Of a stretch of 24,011 nt of DNA, positions 8,242-15,400 are shown piece by piece; the first letter of the stretch is position 1; every line of letters begins with the position of its first letter. Source of the DNA: an uncultured bacterium (GTDB lineage: Bacteria; Cyanobacteriota; Vampirovibrionia; Gastranaerophilales; Gastranaerophilaceae); NCBI GenBank assembly GCA_947365485.1, contig CANAXK010000002.1, forward strand, positions 1 through 24,011, written 5' to 3'. Position numbers and translations under genes: made by a program. The notes beneath the pieces were generated by a model that had not been told where the DNA came from, searched no databases, and worked only from the letters and a program-made list of their open reading frames with translations.

Positions 8242-8442
8242 TTATTTTATTCCCATTTCATCAAGTAGTGTGTAGATTTCTCTCTGGTAATCATATACCG
8301 GGTCTATAAAGTAATGTATGGCATTTATAACTTCCTCGTCAGTTCTCTCATATTCACAACATCTAAGGATATGGGTGAATATTGCACTTTTTCTTGCGAT
8401 TTCTTTGATTCTGCTTAATTTTTCTGTGTTAGTACTTGTCAT
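8242..8442 (-). CDS. Small protein of unknown function, divergent from an XRE regulator
   Basis: I do not recognise this 66-residue protein. It looks largely alpha-helical and charged (TEKLSRIKEIARKSA near the N-terminus, RTDEEVINAIHYFID in the middle), with two adjacent cysteines (residues 28-29) and no membrane segment. The ATG start is preceded by only a weak Shine-Dalgarno (AAAGAGA). Support for a real gene comes from the very strong promoter on this strand (TTGACA-N17-TATTAT, 8551-8523), which gives a leader of about 74 bases, and from the fliD terminator that also serves its 3' side. The promoter spacer is occupied by one of two repeats next to the divergent XRE gene, so it is probably repressed by that regulator. 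Confidence 0.6.
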   Translation of the reverse strand: MTSTNTEKLSRIKEIARKSAIFTHILRCCEYERTDEEVINAIHYFIDPVYDYQREIYTLLDEMGIK

Positions 8443-8502
8443 AATAAATCTCTTTAAAATTGTAATATAAATATTGATATAACTGAATTTAATAACTTAA
8501 AC

Positions 8503-8544
8503 AAGCGTATCAGTCTATACAAATAATAAGCGTACTAGTCTATA
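8503..8544. repeat. Pair of 17-bp direct repeats, likely operator of the XRE regulator
   Basis: AAGCGTATCAGTCTATA (8503-8519) and AAGCGTACTAGTCTATA (8528-8544) differ only by a TC/CT swap and start 25 bp apart. The second copy fills the spacer between the -35 and -10 of the minus-strand promoter, and the first covers its predicted start site. This is the placement expected for repressor sites. Confidence 0.7.
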
Positions 8545-8551
8545 TTGTCAA
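8523..8551 (-). promoter_or_regulatory. Near-consensus sigma70 promoter of the 66-residue gene
   Basis: Read on the minus strand: TTGACA (complement of 8546-8551), 17-bp spacer, TATTAT (complement of 8523-8528). The -35 is perfect and the -10 has one mismatch. The transcription start is expected near 8516, inside the first operator-like repeat. Confidence 0.75.
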
Positions 8552-8553
8552 GT

Positions 8554-8772
8554 ATGAATACAAAAATACTTCAAAATTTGGGACAACGACTTAGGACGCT
8601 TAGAATGGAAAGAGAACTTACTCAAGAACAGCTAGCAGCTCTGGTGCGTATACATCCAACATATGTAGGAAAACTAGAGGCTGGCAAATGTAATCTTTCT
8701 ATAAAAATGTTGTTTAGAATTTCAAGAGCATTGAAAGTAACACTTTATGATATATTTGAGTTTGACAAGTAA
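8554..8772 (+). CDS. XRE-family helix-turn-helix regulator
   Basis: This 72-residue protein is little more than a lambda-repressor-like HTH domain: LGQRLRTLRMERELTQEQLA (helices 1 and 2), HPTYVGKLEAGKCNLS (recognition helix and following turn) and MLFRISRALKVTLYDIFEF (helices 4 and 5). Such short XRE proteins act as dimeric repressors in phage, integrative elements and small regulatory switches. ATG at 8554 is chosen; a TTG three codons upstream is possible. Neither has a Shine-Dalgarno, and a TATATT box at 8541-8546 would put the transcript start at or next to the ATG. The gene diverges from the 66-residue gene across the paired 17-bp repeats, so it probably represses that gene and perhaps itself. 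Confidence 0.88.
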   Translation: MNTKILQNLGQRLRTLRMERELTQEQLAALVRIHPTYVGKLEAGKCNLSIKMLFRISRALKVTLYDIFEFDK

Positions 8773-8788
8773 CAGAATTTTGTTCTGT
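8772..8788 (+). other. Short hairpin at the 3' end of the XRE gene
   Basis: ACAGAA and TTCTGT form a 6-bp stem around a TTTTG loop, starting at the last base of the XRE stop codon. No T-run follows, so it could protect the 3' end or act as a weak pause site rather than a proper terminator. Confidence 0.35.
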
Positions 8789-8835
8789 CCACATTGATAA
8801 ATCGGAAAAAATAGTAAATAATAAAATAACAGGGT

Positions 8836-8854
8836 GGTAGTTTGCTAAGCTACC
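8836..8854 (+). other. Hairpin in the 365-bp intergenic region before the GH57 gene
   Basis: GGTAGTTT and AAGCTACC pair as an 8-bp stem with one G-U pair and a GCT triloop, followed after GGATGCC by TTTT. The G-U pair works only for RNA from the plus strand. It may be a weak terminator for the XRE transcript. The rest of 8773-9137 holds the possible tiny peptide on the minus strand and the GH57 promoter; nothing else was recognised. Confidence 0.3.
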
Positions 8855-8882
8855 GGATGCCTTTTAGAGTTCTAAGTGGTGC

Positions 8883-8963
8883 TTACCTTTTCAGGTTTGT
8901 GCCACTTTTTAATATGATTAAAATCAAAAAGATTAAAAATAAAGTCAAATTGAAATCGTTCAT
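8883..8963 (-). CDS. Possible 26-residue hydrophobic peptide
   Basis: An ATG at 8963-8961, preceded by GAGGT four bases upstream (inside AAGAGGTCAGT), opens a 26-codon frame ending in TAA. The peptide is MNDFNLTLFLIFLILIILKS followed by GTNLKR. It has a short polar N-terminus, a run of Leu/Ile/Phe that could span or insert in the membrane, and a basic tail. This layout is shared by many type I toxin-antitoxin toxins and small membrane peptides. In AT-rich DNA such a frame can occur by chance, and no antisense RNA promoter was identified. Treat it as a candidate only. Confidence 0.3.
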   Translation of the reverse strand: MNDFNLTLFLIFLILIILKSGTNLKR

Positions 8964-9100
8964 ACTGACCTCTTTCTAGTCGGGAAACCAACCCGAGTTC
9001 TAAGTATGTTGTTAGCGGTTTCCTTTTCAAAATGTATTCTTTACCCTGCAATACAATTTTGCAATAAGTTTTCCAATTTGTCCATAACACCTAATCCCTG

Positions 9101-9129
9101 TTGCGAACTTCGCATATTTTTAGTATACT
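9101..9129 (+). promoter_or_regulatory. Sigma70 promoter of the GH57 gene
   Basis: TTGCGA (9101-9106), 17 bp, TATACT (9124-9129). The expected start of transcription, about seven bases after the -10, is 9135-9138, which coincides with the ATG at 9138. No Shine-Dalgarno lies upstream of the ATG, so the mRNA is probably leaderless. Confidence 0.7.
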
Positions 9130-9137
9130 CATGATTA

Positions 9138-11363
9138 ATGAATCAGCGTGTGAAGAAATTATCGCTTGCCGTCTACTGGCATATGCATCAACCGGTCTAT
9201 GAACTTGAAGGCACATATCTGATGCCATGGGCCAGACTTCATGCTGTAAAAGACTATCTGGATATGGCGCTGTTTCTGGAACGATTCCCGAAACTGAAAC
9301 TCAACTTCAATATCGTTCCTGCACTCTTAGACGCGATTATTGACTACTCTGAAAACGCTTGCCGCGATATCCATGCAGAACTCGCTGTCTCTGATGTGGA
9401 AGCGCTTACGGACGAGGAAAAAGCCTTTATCCTCAATAATTTCTTTAGCTCCAAATTCGAAACAATGGTCTATAGAAGCGAAACCTATAGCAACCTTTAC
9501 CAAAAACGCTTCTCACGCGATGTTGCGGTGATTGAGGACTTTTCTTTGCAAGAGTACTCTGATTTGATGGCGCTGTTTAATCTCGTGTGGATTGACCCTG
9601 TGCATTATGAGCGATACCCGAGACTCAAAGAACTGTGGGCAATCCAGAGCGGGTACACGCGCGAAAACAGGATTGAAATTCTTGAAATCCAGAACCAGAT
9701 TATTAGAGAAATCATTCCCGCTTACAAAAAATATATTCAACAAGGTCGAATCGAACTCACGACAAGCCCGTATTATCACGCAATACTCCCGATTCTGATT
9801 GACATGAAATCCTCTGTAAAATCAGTTATCACAACAGACGGACTGCCGGATGTCCTTGATATGGCTGATGATGCGCGATTCCAGATTACAAGTGCGCTGG
9901 ACAGAGTTGAGAAAATCTTCGGTGTGAGACCAAAAGGCATGTGGCCTCCGGAACTCTGCCTCGGGCCTAAAACACTCAATATGCTCGCAAAAGAAGGCGT
10001 CAAGTGGACGATTTCGGACGAGGGTATACTTTCAAGCTCTATCGGGTTTGATTTTATCAGAGATTTTAAGGGGAATCTAAACGACCCTTACCATCTGCTT
10101 AAGGTTTATAACTACCAGAACAAAGACTCGGAAATCGATGTTATATTCAGAGACCGCTCGATTCCTAACCTCATCAACTTTGAGTACGCGGGTTTGAACC
10201 CGAAAATGGCAGCCGGTGATTTGTACGACAAGATTAAGATTATTCAGGGCAAGCTTCTTGTCTCACCTGATGAAACCCACCTGCTCACGATTGCTTCTGA
10301 CTGCGAAAACTGCTGGGAGAACTACCAGAGAGACGGGATTGATTTTCTGGAAAATATTTATTCCATGATTGAAGACGATGAGACTCTTGAAACAGTCTTA
10401 ATCTCGGACTACATCGAAGGCGACCGGCACAAAAAGTCGCTCAAAAAGATATACTCCGGCTCATGGATTGATAAAACTTTCCAGTACTGGATAGGTGACT
10501 TGGAAAAAAACAAGGCGTGGTCTTATCTTAAATCAGCAAAAGATGTTCTGAACTCCAATAAAACCCATGAAAACTTTTTGCAGGCAAGACGCGAACTCCT
10601 GATTGCGCAGGGTAGCGACTGGTTCTGGTGGTACGGTGAGCCGAATAACTCCGGGCAGGACTTTATCTTTGATTACATGTTCAGAGAACGACTTAAAAAT
10701 GTTTACCTGATTCTTGGACTTGAGCCTCCCGAATATCTGGACAAAACCATCATCACTTCGATTGATATTCCGTTCAAACACCAGAAAAGCGCGATTTCTC
10801 CCCGCGTTGACGGACTTGTTTCAAGCTTTGATGAATGGCGGGATTCAGGGTTCATAAGCATGCTTGACGGGCCGGTTTTCAGGGAAAACAAAAACGTTGA
10901 CAAGATTAATTTCGGCTGCGACAGTGAAAATATCTATTTCAGACTCCACATCAATAAAGGCTCCGGCGAGATAAGCTTTGTTGACAGGATTAACCAGTTC
11001 TATATTTATATAAGAAACGCAAGCAGAATCAACGACAGAGCATACATAAGACTCATCAGCAAAACAGACAACCCGTACCCGATTTTGACCGAGAAGTTTG
11101 AACATGAACTCACGCTCACGCTCTTGAAGGATACGCTTTACCCTCCGAGATTTACGACCGTTCTGCACCCAAACATGTGGACGCTTGATAATCCTGAGGG
11201 GATAAAAATTGTGTTTGAGGATGTGATTGATGTCTGCATCCCGTTCGATAAGCTGGATGTAAGGCGCGGCGAGACAGTGGAGTTCTTCATGGCGAACACT
11301 GATTCCGGAGTGAAGAATACTTACATCCCGCAGGAAATTTTGCTCTCCATGACAAGGGAATAG
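9138..11363 (+). CDS. Glycoside hydrolase family 57 (alpha-amylase/glucanotransferase-like)
   Basis: GH57 enzymes cleave, branch or transfer alpha-glucans with retention of configuration. The 741-residue product has the family's conserved regions in order. HMHQP is near residue 15. Then follows 'LNFNIVPALLDAIIDY' and 'YHAILPILIDMKSSVKS'. The nucleophile region is MWPPELCLGP, where E272 is the expected nucleophile. The acid/base region is ASDCENCWENY, where D388 is the expected proton donor. After the catalytic barrel comes a helical region ('QGSDWFWWYGEPNN') and a beta-rich C-terminal domain from about residue 560. Length and layout resemble the roughly 730-residue cyanobacterial GH57 proteins. 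It most likely acts on intracellular glycogen, since no signal peptide is present. ATG at 9138 has no Shine-Dalgarno; see the promoter entry. The 3' end seems intact and borders a scar region. Confidence 0.93.
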   Translation: MNQRVKKLSLAVYWHMHQPVYELEGTYLMPWARLHAVKDYLDMALFLERFPKLKLNFNIVPALLDAIIDYSENACRDIHAELAVSDVEALTDEEKAFILNNFFSSKFETMVYRSETYSNLYQKRFSRDVAVIEDFSLQEYSDLMALFNLVWIDPVHYERYPRLKELWAIQSGYTRENRIEILEIQNQIIREIIPAYKKYIQQGRIELTTSPYYHAILPILIDMKSSVKSVITTDGLPDVLDMADDARFQITSALDRVEKIFGVRPKGMWPPELCLGPKTLNMLAKEGVKWTISDEGILSSSIGFDFIRDFKGNLNDPYHLLKVYNYQNKDSEIDVIFRDRSIPNLINFEYAGLNPKMAAGDLYDKIKIIQGKLLVSPDETHLLTIASDCENCWENYQRDGIDFLENIYSMIEDDETLETVLISDYIEGDRHKKSLKKIYSGSWIDKTFQYWIGDLEKNKAWSYLKSAKDVLNSNKTHENFLQARRELLIAQGSDWFWWYGEPNNSGQDFIFDYMFRERLKNVYLILGLEPPEYLDKTIITSIDIPFKHQKSAISPRVDGLVSSFDEWRDSGFISMLDGPVFRENKNVDKINFGCDSENIYFRLHINKGSGEISFVDRINQFYIYIRNASRINDRAYIRLISKTDNPYPILTEKFEHELTLTLLKDTLYPPRFTTVLHPNMWTLDNPEGIKIVFEDVIDVCIPFDKLDVRRGETVEFFMANTDSGVKNTYIPQEILLSMTRE

Positions 11364-11724
11364 GTTGGTATTTTACTGAAAGGTAAAATTTGTACATCAG
11401 CCTTGCAAGCTTTTCGTCATTTTTCATTGCATCGTACATTTCCTGAATAAGCTCATCTTTGGGAGCTAGACTCTCAAAGAAAAATATCTCACTTGGCCGA
11501 ACTCCCAGCATATTCATAATCTGGTCAAGATTCTCTATGATCGGAAAATACTTGCCGTTCTCAATGTTGCTTTTGCTCTGAGTCTCCATGCACACTAGCT
11601 CTGCAACTTGCTCTTGCGTCAGTTTTAGATGACAGCCGGGAAGAGTATGTTCTATTCGGGTGCTTTGTGGACTCTGATGACTGGATTGATTCTGATTTTT
11701 TTGAAAAGCTTTATAATACCGCAT
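11287..11724 (-). pseudogene. Truncated XRE-type HTH regulator
   Basis: The open frame encodes 145 residues, but only the middle part (about 11368-11633) looks like genuine protein. It starts abruptly at LKLTQEQVAELV and continues through METQSKSNIENGKYFP and NLDQIMNMLGVRPSEIF, which is an HTH_3 domain lacking helix 1, and then a C-terminal helix (KDELIQEMYDAMKNDEKLAR). Upstream of 11633 the frame is antisense to a glycosyltransferase remnant, and its ATG has no Shine-Dalgarno. Downstream of about 11368 it is antisense to the end of the GH57 gene. The natural start and N-terminus seem to have been lost at a DNA junction near 11630-11645. A short functional product cannot be excluded. Confidence 0.7.
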
Positions 11725-11813
11725 GGGAATATGGCGTGGATATTGCTTATTACTTGGCTAATTCCGGCAGGAGGGCTCTTGATTTAGGCCACATTGATGT
11801 TGAGTATGATTGA
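11640..11813 (+). pseudogene. Remnant of a family 2 glycosyltransferase
   Basis: One plus-strand frame with no start codon reads EEYVLFGCFVDSDDWIDSDF then FEKLYNTAWEYGVDIAYYL, and ends in TGA at 11811-11813. 'VDSDDWIDSDFFEKLY' is the DxD metal-binding region of GT-A fold (GT2) glycosyltransferases, which normally lies about 80-100 residues into the protein and is preceded by a nucleotide-binding fold. That N-terminal part is absent; instead the sequence runs into the antisense of an HTH gene. It is therefore a decayed fragment from a glycan-synthesis gene. Confidence 0.72.
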
Positions 11814-11820
11814 TTTTTGA

Positions 11821-11940
11821 TGGGCGCCAAAAAGAAATTGCCTTAAAAAAAACAAGTACGTAAATGAGACAAGGGGCGGGAAACGTGTCAGTGAAATCAA
11901 GGGCAGCAAGTATCTTTCAGAGGTTTATAGAAAAATTTAG
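11821..11940 (+). pseudogene. Second coding remnant, possibly the 3' end of the same glycosyltransferase
   Basis: In another plus-strand frame the sequence reads NKYVNETRGGKRVSEIKGSK followed by YLSEVYRKI and a TAG stop at 11938-11940, preceded by a poor poly-lysine stretch over an A8 run. The conserved-looking residue pattern suggests a real protein C-terminus. There is no start codon, and the frame differs by one base from the glycosyltransferase remnant just upstream. I cannot assign a family with certainty. Confidence 0.45.
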
Positions 11941-11973
11941 TACCTGCAAAAATTTTATTTATTTTCTGATTTG

Positions 11974-11982
11974 TGTTAAAAT
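11974..11982 (+). promoter_or_regulatory. Possible extended -10 promoter of the permease gene
   Basis: TGTTAAAAT carries the TGn extension and a one-mismatch -10 hexamer, 32 bp upstream of the permease start and downstream of the remnant region. No convincing -35 is present. Confidence 0.45.
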
Positions 11983-12014
11983 AGTTTTCACAAACTTTAT
12001 AAGGAGAAGACCTT

Positions 12015-13325
12015 TTGGAAGCTGTTTTGAACTTTTTTTCCGCGCATAGCGTGATAATTTCATTAATGATATTGTTTGTCTCATACATGTTCATTGTGTT
12101 TGAAAAGATTCCAAGAGTAACCATAGCAATGCTTGGCGCAGGACTTACAATCCTTATCGGGCCCTTGAGCCAGCATAAGACTGTTGACGGGGGGTTGAAT
12201 CCAGATTACTTTGTCAACTTTATTGATTTTAATGTTATATTCCTGATTGTCTCAATGATGGTTATTGTAAACATTACAACAAAGAGTGGTGTATTTAATT
12301 ATCTTGCAAACGAGATTCTTAAACTCACAAAGGGATACCCGCCTTTTGTTCTCATTGCTCTCGGCGTATTTTCAGCTTTTTTGAGCAGCTTTCTTGATAA
12401 TGTTGCAACCGTAATTCTTGTGCTGCCTGTAACCTTTGCTATTGCAAAAAAGTTGAAGATTGATCCGTTTCCTTTCTTAATAACGGAAGTCTTCGCGACT
12501 AACATAGGCGCGGATGCAACTTTGATTGGCTGCCTGTCAAATATGATTATAGGTAGCGTTGCTGACTTGTCATTTATGGATTTTATCCACAACCTTGCAG
12601 GAGTCATTGTGCTTATACTGTTTACAACAATCGGAATTCTAACAATAATCTTTTCTAAGAAATTGCAGACTTCGCTTGAACAGATGAGGGAAGCTGCAAA
12701 TATTAATAACAGCCATACAATTACCGATAAAAAACTTTTTGTTCGCTCAATGATTGTAATGGGGCTTGTCCTAATTGGTTTTATTAGCCCAGGTCTGGAA
12801 CCTTCAATTGCTGCAATTATCGGCGCAAGCATTCTGCTTCTGTTTGAAAAACCAAGAAGTATTCTTAAAAACATTGAGTGGAACACTGTGTTTTTGTTTG
12901 TAGGCTTGTTTATTATAATTGGCGGTGTTGAAGCGTCTGGCGGGATGAGGCTCATGGCAGACTGGATTCTTAGCGTAACCCATGGCTCTCAAGAAGCAGC
13001 CTCAATGCTTATTTTGTGGGGTTCCGGTCTTATATCCGGTATTGTTTATAATATTCCTTACACAGCAACAATGGCTCCTATGCTGCATCAGATTCAGAGC
13101 ACAATGGGCACTGATTACACAGAACCCCTCTGGTGGTGTCTCTCTCTAGGTACCTGCATGGGCGGGAATATGACTGTTATCGGGGCTGCTGCAAATGTTG
13201 TTGTTTCGGAAAACGCTGCAAAAGAAGGTTACCCGATATCTTTTAAACGATTCTTTAAATACGGTTTTTGGATTTCGTTCGTCTCTCTTGTTATAAGCAC
13301 GATTTATATTCTGCTAAACTTCTAA
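12015..13325 (+). CDS. ArsB/NhaD-like ion transporter superfamily permease
   Basis: This is a polytopic membrane protein of 436 residues with about eleven hydrophobic segments. It has the pseudo-symmetric hallmarks of the ion transporter (ArsB/NhaD/CitM) superfamily. 'FIDFNVIFLIVSMMVIV' is followed by the hairpin 'SSFLDNVATVILVLPVTFAI', and 'TNIGADATLIGCLSNMIIGS' completes the first half. The second half repeats the pattern: 'IEWNTVFLFVGLFIIIGGVE', 'GIVYNIPYTATMAPML' and 'GTCMGGNMTVIGAAANVVV'. Such proteins exchange Na+/H+, or export arsenite or carry dicarboxylates. No ars genes are nearby, so the substrate is open. The start is TTG at 12015, with AAGGAG (12001-12006) eight bases upstream. 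It is followed by the protease operon, apparently under a separate promoter. Confidence 0.9.
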   Translation: MEAVLNFFSAHSVIISLMILFVSYMFIVFEKIPRVTIAMLGAGLTILIGPLSQHKTVDGGLNPDYFVNFIDFNVIFLIVSMMVIVNITTKSGVFNYLANEILKLTKGYPPFVLIALGVFSAFLSSFLDNVATVILVLPVTFAIAKKLKIDPFPFLITEVFATNIGADATLIGCLSNMIIGSVADLSFMDFIHNLAGVIVLILFTTIGILTIIFSKKLQTSLEQMREAANINNSHTITDKKLFVRSMIVMGLVLIGFISPGLEPSIAAIIGASILLLFEKPRSILKNIEWNTVFLFVGLFIIIGGVEASGGMRLMADWILSVTHGSQEAASMLILWGSGLISGIVYNIPYTATMAPMLHQIQSTMGTDYTEPLWWCLSLGTCMGGNMTVIGAAANVVVSENAAKEGYPISFKRFFKYGFWISFVSLVISTIYILLNF

Positions 13326-13368
13326 AGTGTAAATTTTTGTAACGAAATAATTCCAAGCCCTAAAGTTT

Positions 13369-13398
13369 TTGTATCCTTGTGCCGTAAACATGTATAAA
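13369..13398 (+). promoter_or_regulatory. Possible promoter of the calpain-like protease operon
   Basis: TTGTAT (13369-13374), 18 bp, TATAAA (13393-13398). The predicted transcript start (about 13405) lies just upstream of the Shine-Dalgarno. No clear terminator separates this from the permease gene, so read-through is also possible. Confidence 0.4.
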
Positions 13399-13411
13399 CG
13401 TACAATGTTTA
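13385..13411 (+). other. Hairpin touching the protease Shine-Dalgarno
   Basis: TAAACAT/ATGTTTA plus GTA/TAC form a 10-bp stem with one bulged A and a TAAACG loop. The 3' arm ends on the first base of AAGGAG (13411-13416). If transcription begins upstream of it, the hairpin could modulate ribosome access; it could equally be a DNA operator. Confidence 0.4.
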
Positions 13412-13423
13412 AGGAGTATGCTT

Positions 13424-15400
13424 GTGGAAATCCACATAAAACAAGGAGAAAACATCTCTCTTGCAATCCAGAAAGAACTTATTAGCCAGGGCGCTAATAA
13501 GGAAGACTTTAACGCCAGTATCTGGAACCAGCTGTTGAACCTTGTAGACGAACAAAACGAGCAGAACAAGGCAGGCGGTGACGAGCGTCTGTATCAGGGC
13601 GGCAATACTAGAAAACCGGCTAACTGGCAAAAGAACTATAAGGTTTTTGCAGGTCAGGTGCTCAAGTTTTCAGAAGGTATCTGGAACAGAATGAAAGCTG
13701 TTGTCGGGCTAAAACCAGATACTTTGCAGGCCTCTAATCAGGAAGCCCTGAAAGGTAACCTTTCCGGCCCTGCTTCTCCCTTTGGCGCAGGAAATATCCA
13801 AACACCAGAGAAACTAAATACAATACCTGTACCGAAAAATACAGAAGAAGCTTCACAGCTTCCTTCTGCACCAATGCAGCCAAAAACTCCTTCTAACCCT
13901 TCATCGATTCCTTTCGGGGCTGGCGCCGATGTTCCGACTCCGGCTTCCATGCCCCTTGACGATATTGTAATGTTTGATGAGCCTGCCAGAGTGGAAGAAG
14001 AAATCGTTATTCTGCAGCCTGAAGATGAGAACGTCGAGGGCGAAGATTATTCTAACCCTCTTGCAAAACGTGATGCTCCGAGTACTGCTTTTCTGAACCG
14101 AACTTTGACACCGCAGGCGCCAATTCCGACATCTGCAGAAGTGGATGTAATTCCTCTTCCGGAAAGCGACAAGTCTGCTTTGGAGGTCAAACCGCAGGAA
14201 AAAGCGCAGCCTAAGCTTCTTGCTTCTGGTGCGCAGGTTCTGGAAGACGGGACAATTGTGCTCGGGGATGAAAGTTATTTTATTGACGAGAACGGTCAGG
14301 AGGTTGTAAAGACCAAATACGGGACTTATAAACCGACAAACGCTATGAATATAGAAGTTATTGCAAACATAAGAGCAAAACTCCATGACCTCGAACCCAC
14401 AAATCTTACAGGGATTTATCGCAATAACGAAGGCGAGTATTTCAGATGGGATTCTAATAAACGCGAGTACGTCAAAGCACAAGTTGCGACTCCTGAAAGC
14501 GAGTCAAAGAAAGCAGAGGCTGCAAAAGCCCAACAGCTTAAGATGGAAGAGTTTACCGCTACAAAGGCAAACGGTGTTCTTGAGAGCTTCTCGCAGGAAG
14601 GCAAGGGTGACTGCTGGCTCATTAGTTCTCTAAAGGCTTTGAACAACTCGGAAGCCGGCAGGGCTGCTTTGAAGGAAAGCATAAGCGCTGATTCTGAAGG
14701 CAATGTTACAGTTAATCTCAAAGGTGTGGGCAAGACTTACACAGTAACTGCTGAAGAGATTAATCAAGCAATCAAAGACGAAAATTCTGCACTTGGCGAT
14801 AAGGACGCTGTTGCAATTGAGATAGCATTTGAGAAGTACGTCAAGGAAGGTATTGAAAACAAGCAGACGAATAACAACGAAAACAGTCTTAACAAAAAAC
14901 GTATGGTTTATGGAGGCGATTATTTGTATGGCGGACGCCCGAAAGTCGCGATTGAGACTTTGACAGGAAAGAGCGTTTCTACAATAAGCAGGAGCGCAAA
15001 GGATAACAACATTGTAATTCAAGATCATACTGCAATACTTAAGTCAATGAGCGAAGAAACCTTAAAACCATATATGGATAATCCAAACAACATTATTGTT
15101 GTATCTCTTGACGGCGCGGACGAAAGACGTGAAGGCGAGGGACATGGGTTTGCATTCAAGGGCTATGATAACGAGTTCGTCTATCTTGAGAACACTTATC
15201 TAAACGACGACGGAAGTGCAAAAATAGAGAAGTTTGCAAAGGATGATTTTTATTCAAGGCTAAGAGAGTTTTCTTACACAGAGCTCAATTCTCCTATGGA
15301 TAAAAAGAGCACAGAACGTTACTACACTCCTGATACGATTATATCAAAGGAAGTAGAAGAGTACGAAAAACAAAAGGAGGCTGAAGGTGCAAATTCCTAA
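13424..15400 (+). CDS. Calpain-like cysteine protease (peptidase C2 type) with long N-terminal region
   Basis: The 658-residue product carries a papain-fold catalytic core of calpain type. The cysteine motif is GKGDCWLISSLKAL (C397), the histidine motif is GEGHGFAFKGYD (H574), and the asparagine is in VYLENTYLND (N590), so the triad looks intact. The N-terminal ~90 residues (IHIKQGENISLAI near the start, VFAGQVLKF near residue 80) resemble a divergent LysM module with an insertion. A Pro/Ser-rich linker with a repeated PFGAG follows (about 120-200), then an acidic stretch and a beta-rich segment. There is no classical signal peptide. The start is GTG 13424, seven bases after AAGGAG; the ATG at 13418 would sit only one base from it. 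The 3' end overlaps the EF-hand gene by 14 bp. The substrate is unknown. Confidence 0.82.
   Translation: MEIHIKQGENISLAIQKELISQGANKEDFNASIWNQLLNLVDEQNEQNKAGGDERLYQGGNTRKPANWQKNYKVFAGQVLKFSEGIWNRMKAVVGLKPDTLQASNQEALKGNLSGPASPFGAGNIQTPEKLNTIPVPKNTEEASQLPSAPMQPKTPSNPSSIPFGAGADVPTPASMPLDDIVMFDEPARVEEEIVILQPEDENVEGEDYSNPLAKRDAPSTAFLNRTLTPQAPIPTSAEVDVIPLPESDKSALEVKPQEKAQPKLLASGAQVLEDGTIVLGDESYFIDENGQEVVKTKYGTYKPTNAMNIEVIANIRAKLHDLEPTNLTGIYRNNEGEYFRWDSNKREYVKAQVATPESESKKAEAAKAQQLKMEEFTATKANGVLESFSQEGKGDCWLISSLKALNNSEAGRAALKESISADSEGNVTVNLKGVGKTYTVTAEEINQAIKDENSALGDKDAVAIEIAFEKYVKEGIENKQTNNNENSLNKKRMVYGGDYLYGGRPKVAIETLTGKSVSTISRSAKDNNIVIQDHTAILKSMSEETLKPYMDNPNNIIVVSLDGADERREGEGHGFAFKGYDNEFVYLENTYLNDDGSAKIEKFAKDDFYSRLREFSYTELNSPMDKKSTERYYTPDTIISKEVEEYEKQKEAEGANS

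Noticed and set aside
8831..8860. A tRNA-like element around GGTAG...CTACC
   Set aside because: No acceptor stem, T-loop or anticodon arrangement could be built; it is only a hairpin.
8872..9090. A 72-codon minus-strand reading frame starting with GTG
   Set aside because: The protein has no recognisable domain, biased low-complexity content and a poor start. The better-supported frame in this stretch is the 26-codon one with a real Shine-Dalgarno, which overlaps it in another frame.
12299..12955. 218-codon frame antisense to the permease gene
   Set aside because: It is a shadow of a hydrophobic membrane protein gene, without start signals or family resemblance.
13418..13423. ATG at 13418 as the protease start
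   Set aside because: It lies one base after AAGGAG, too close for initiation; GTG at 13424 has the normal seven-base spacing.
13901..14482. 193-codon frame antisense to the protease gene
   Set aside because: Arg/Phe/Cys-rich composition typical of antisense translation; the plus-strand frame has clear motifs and operon context.
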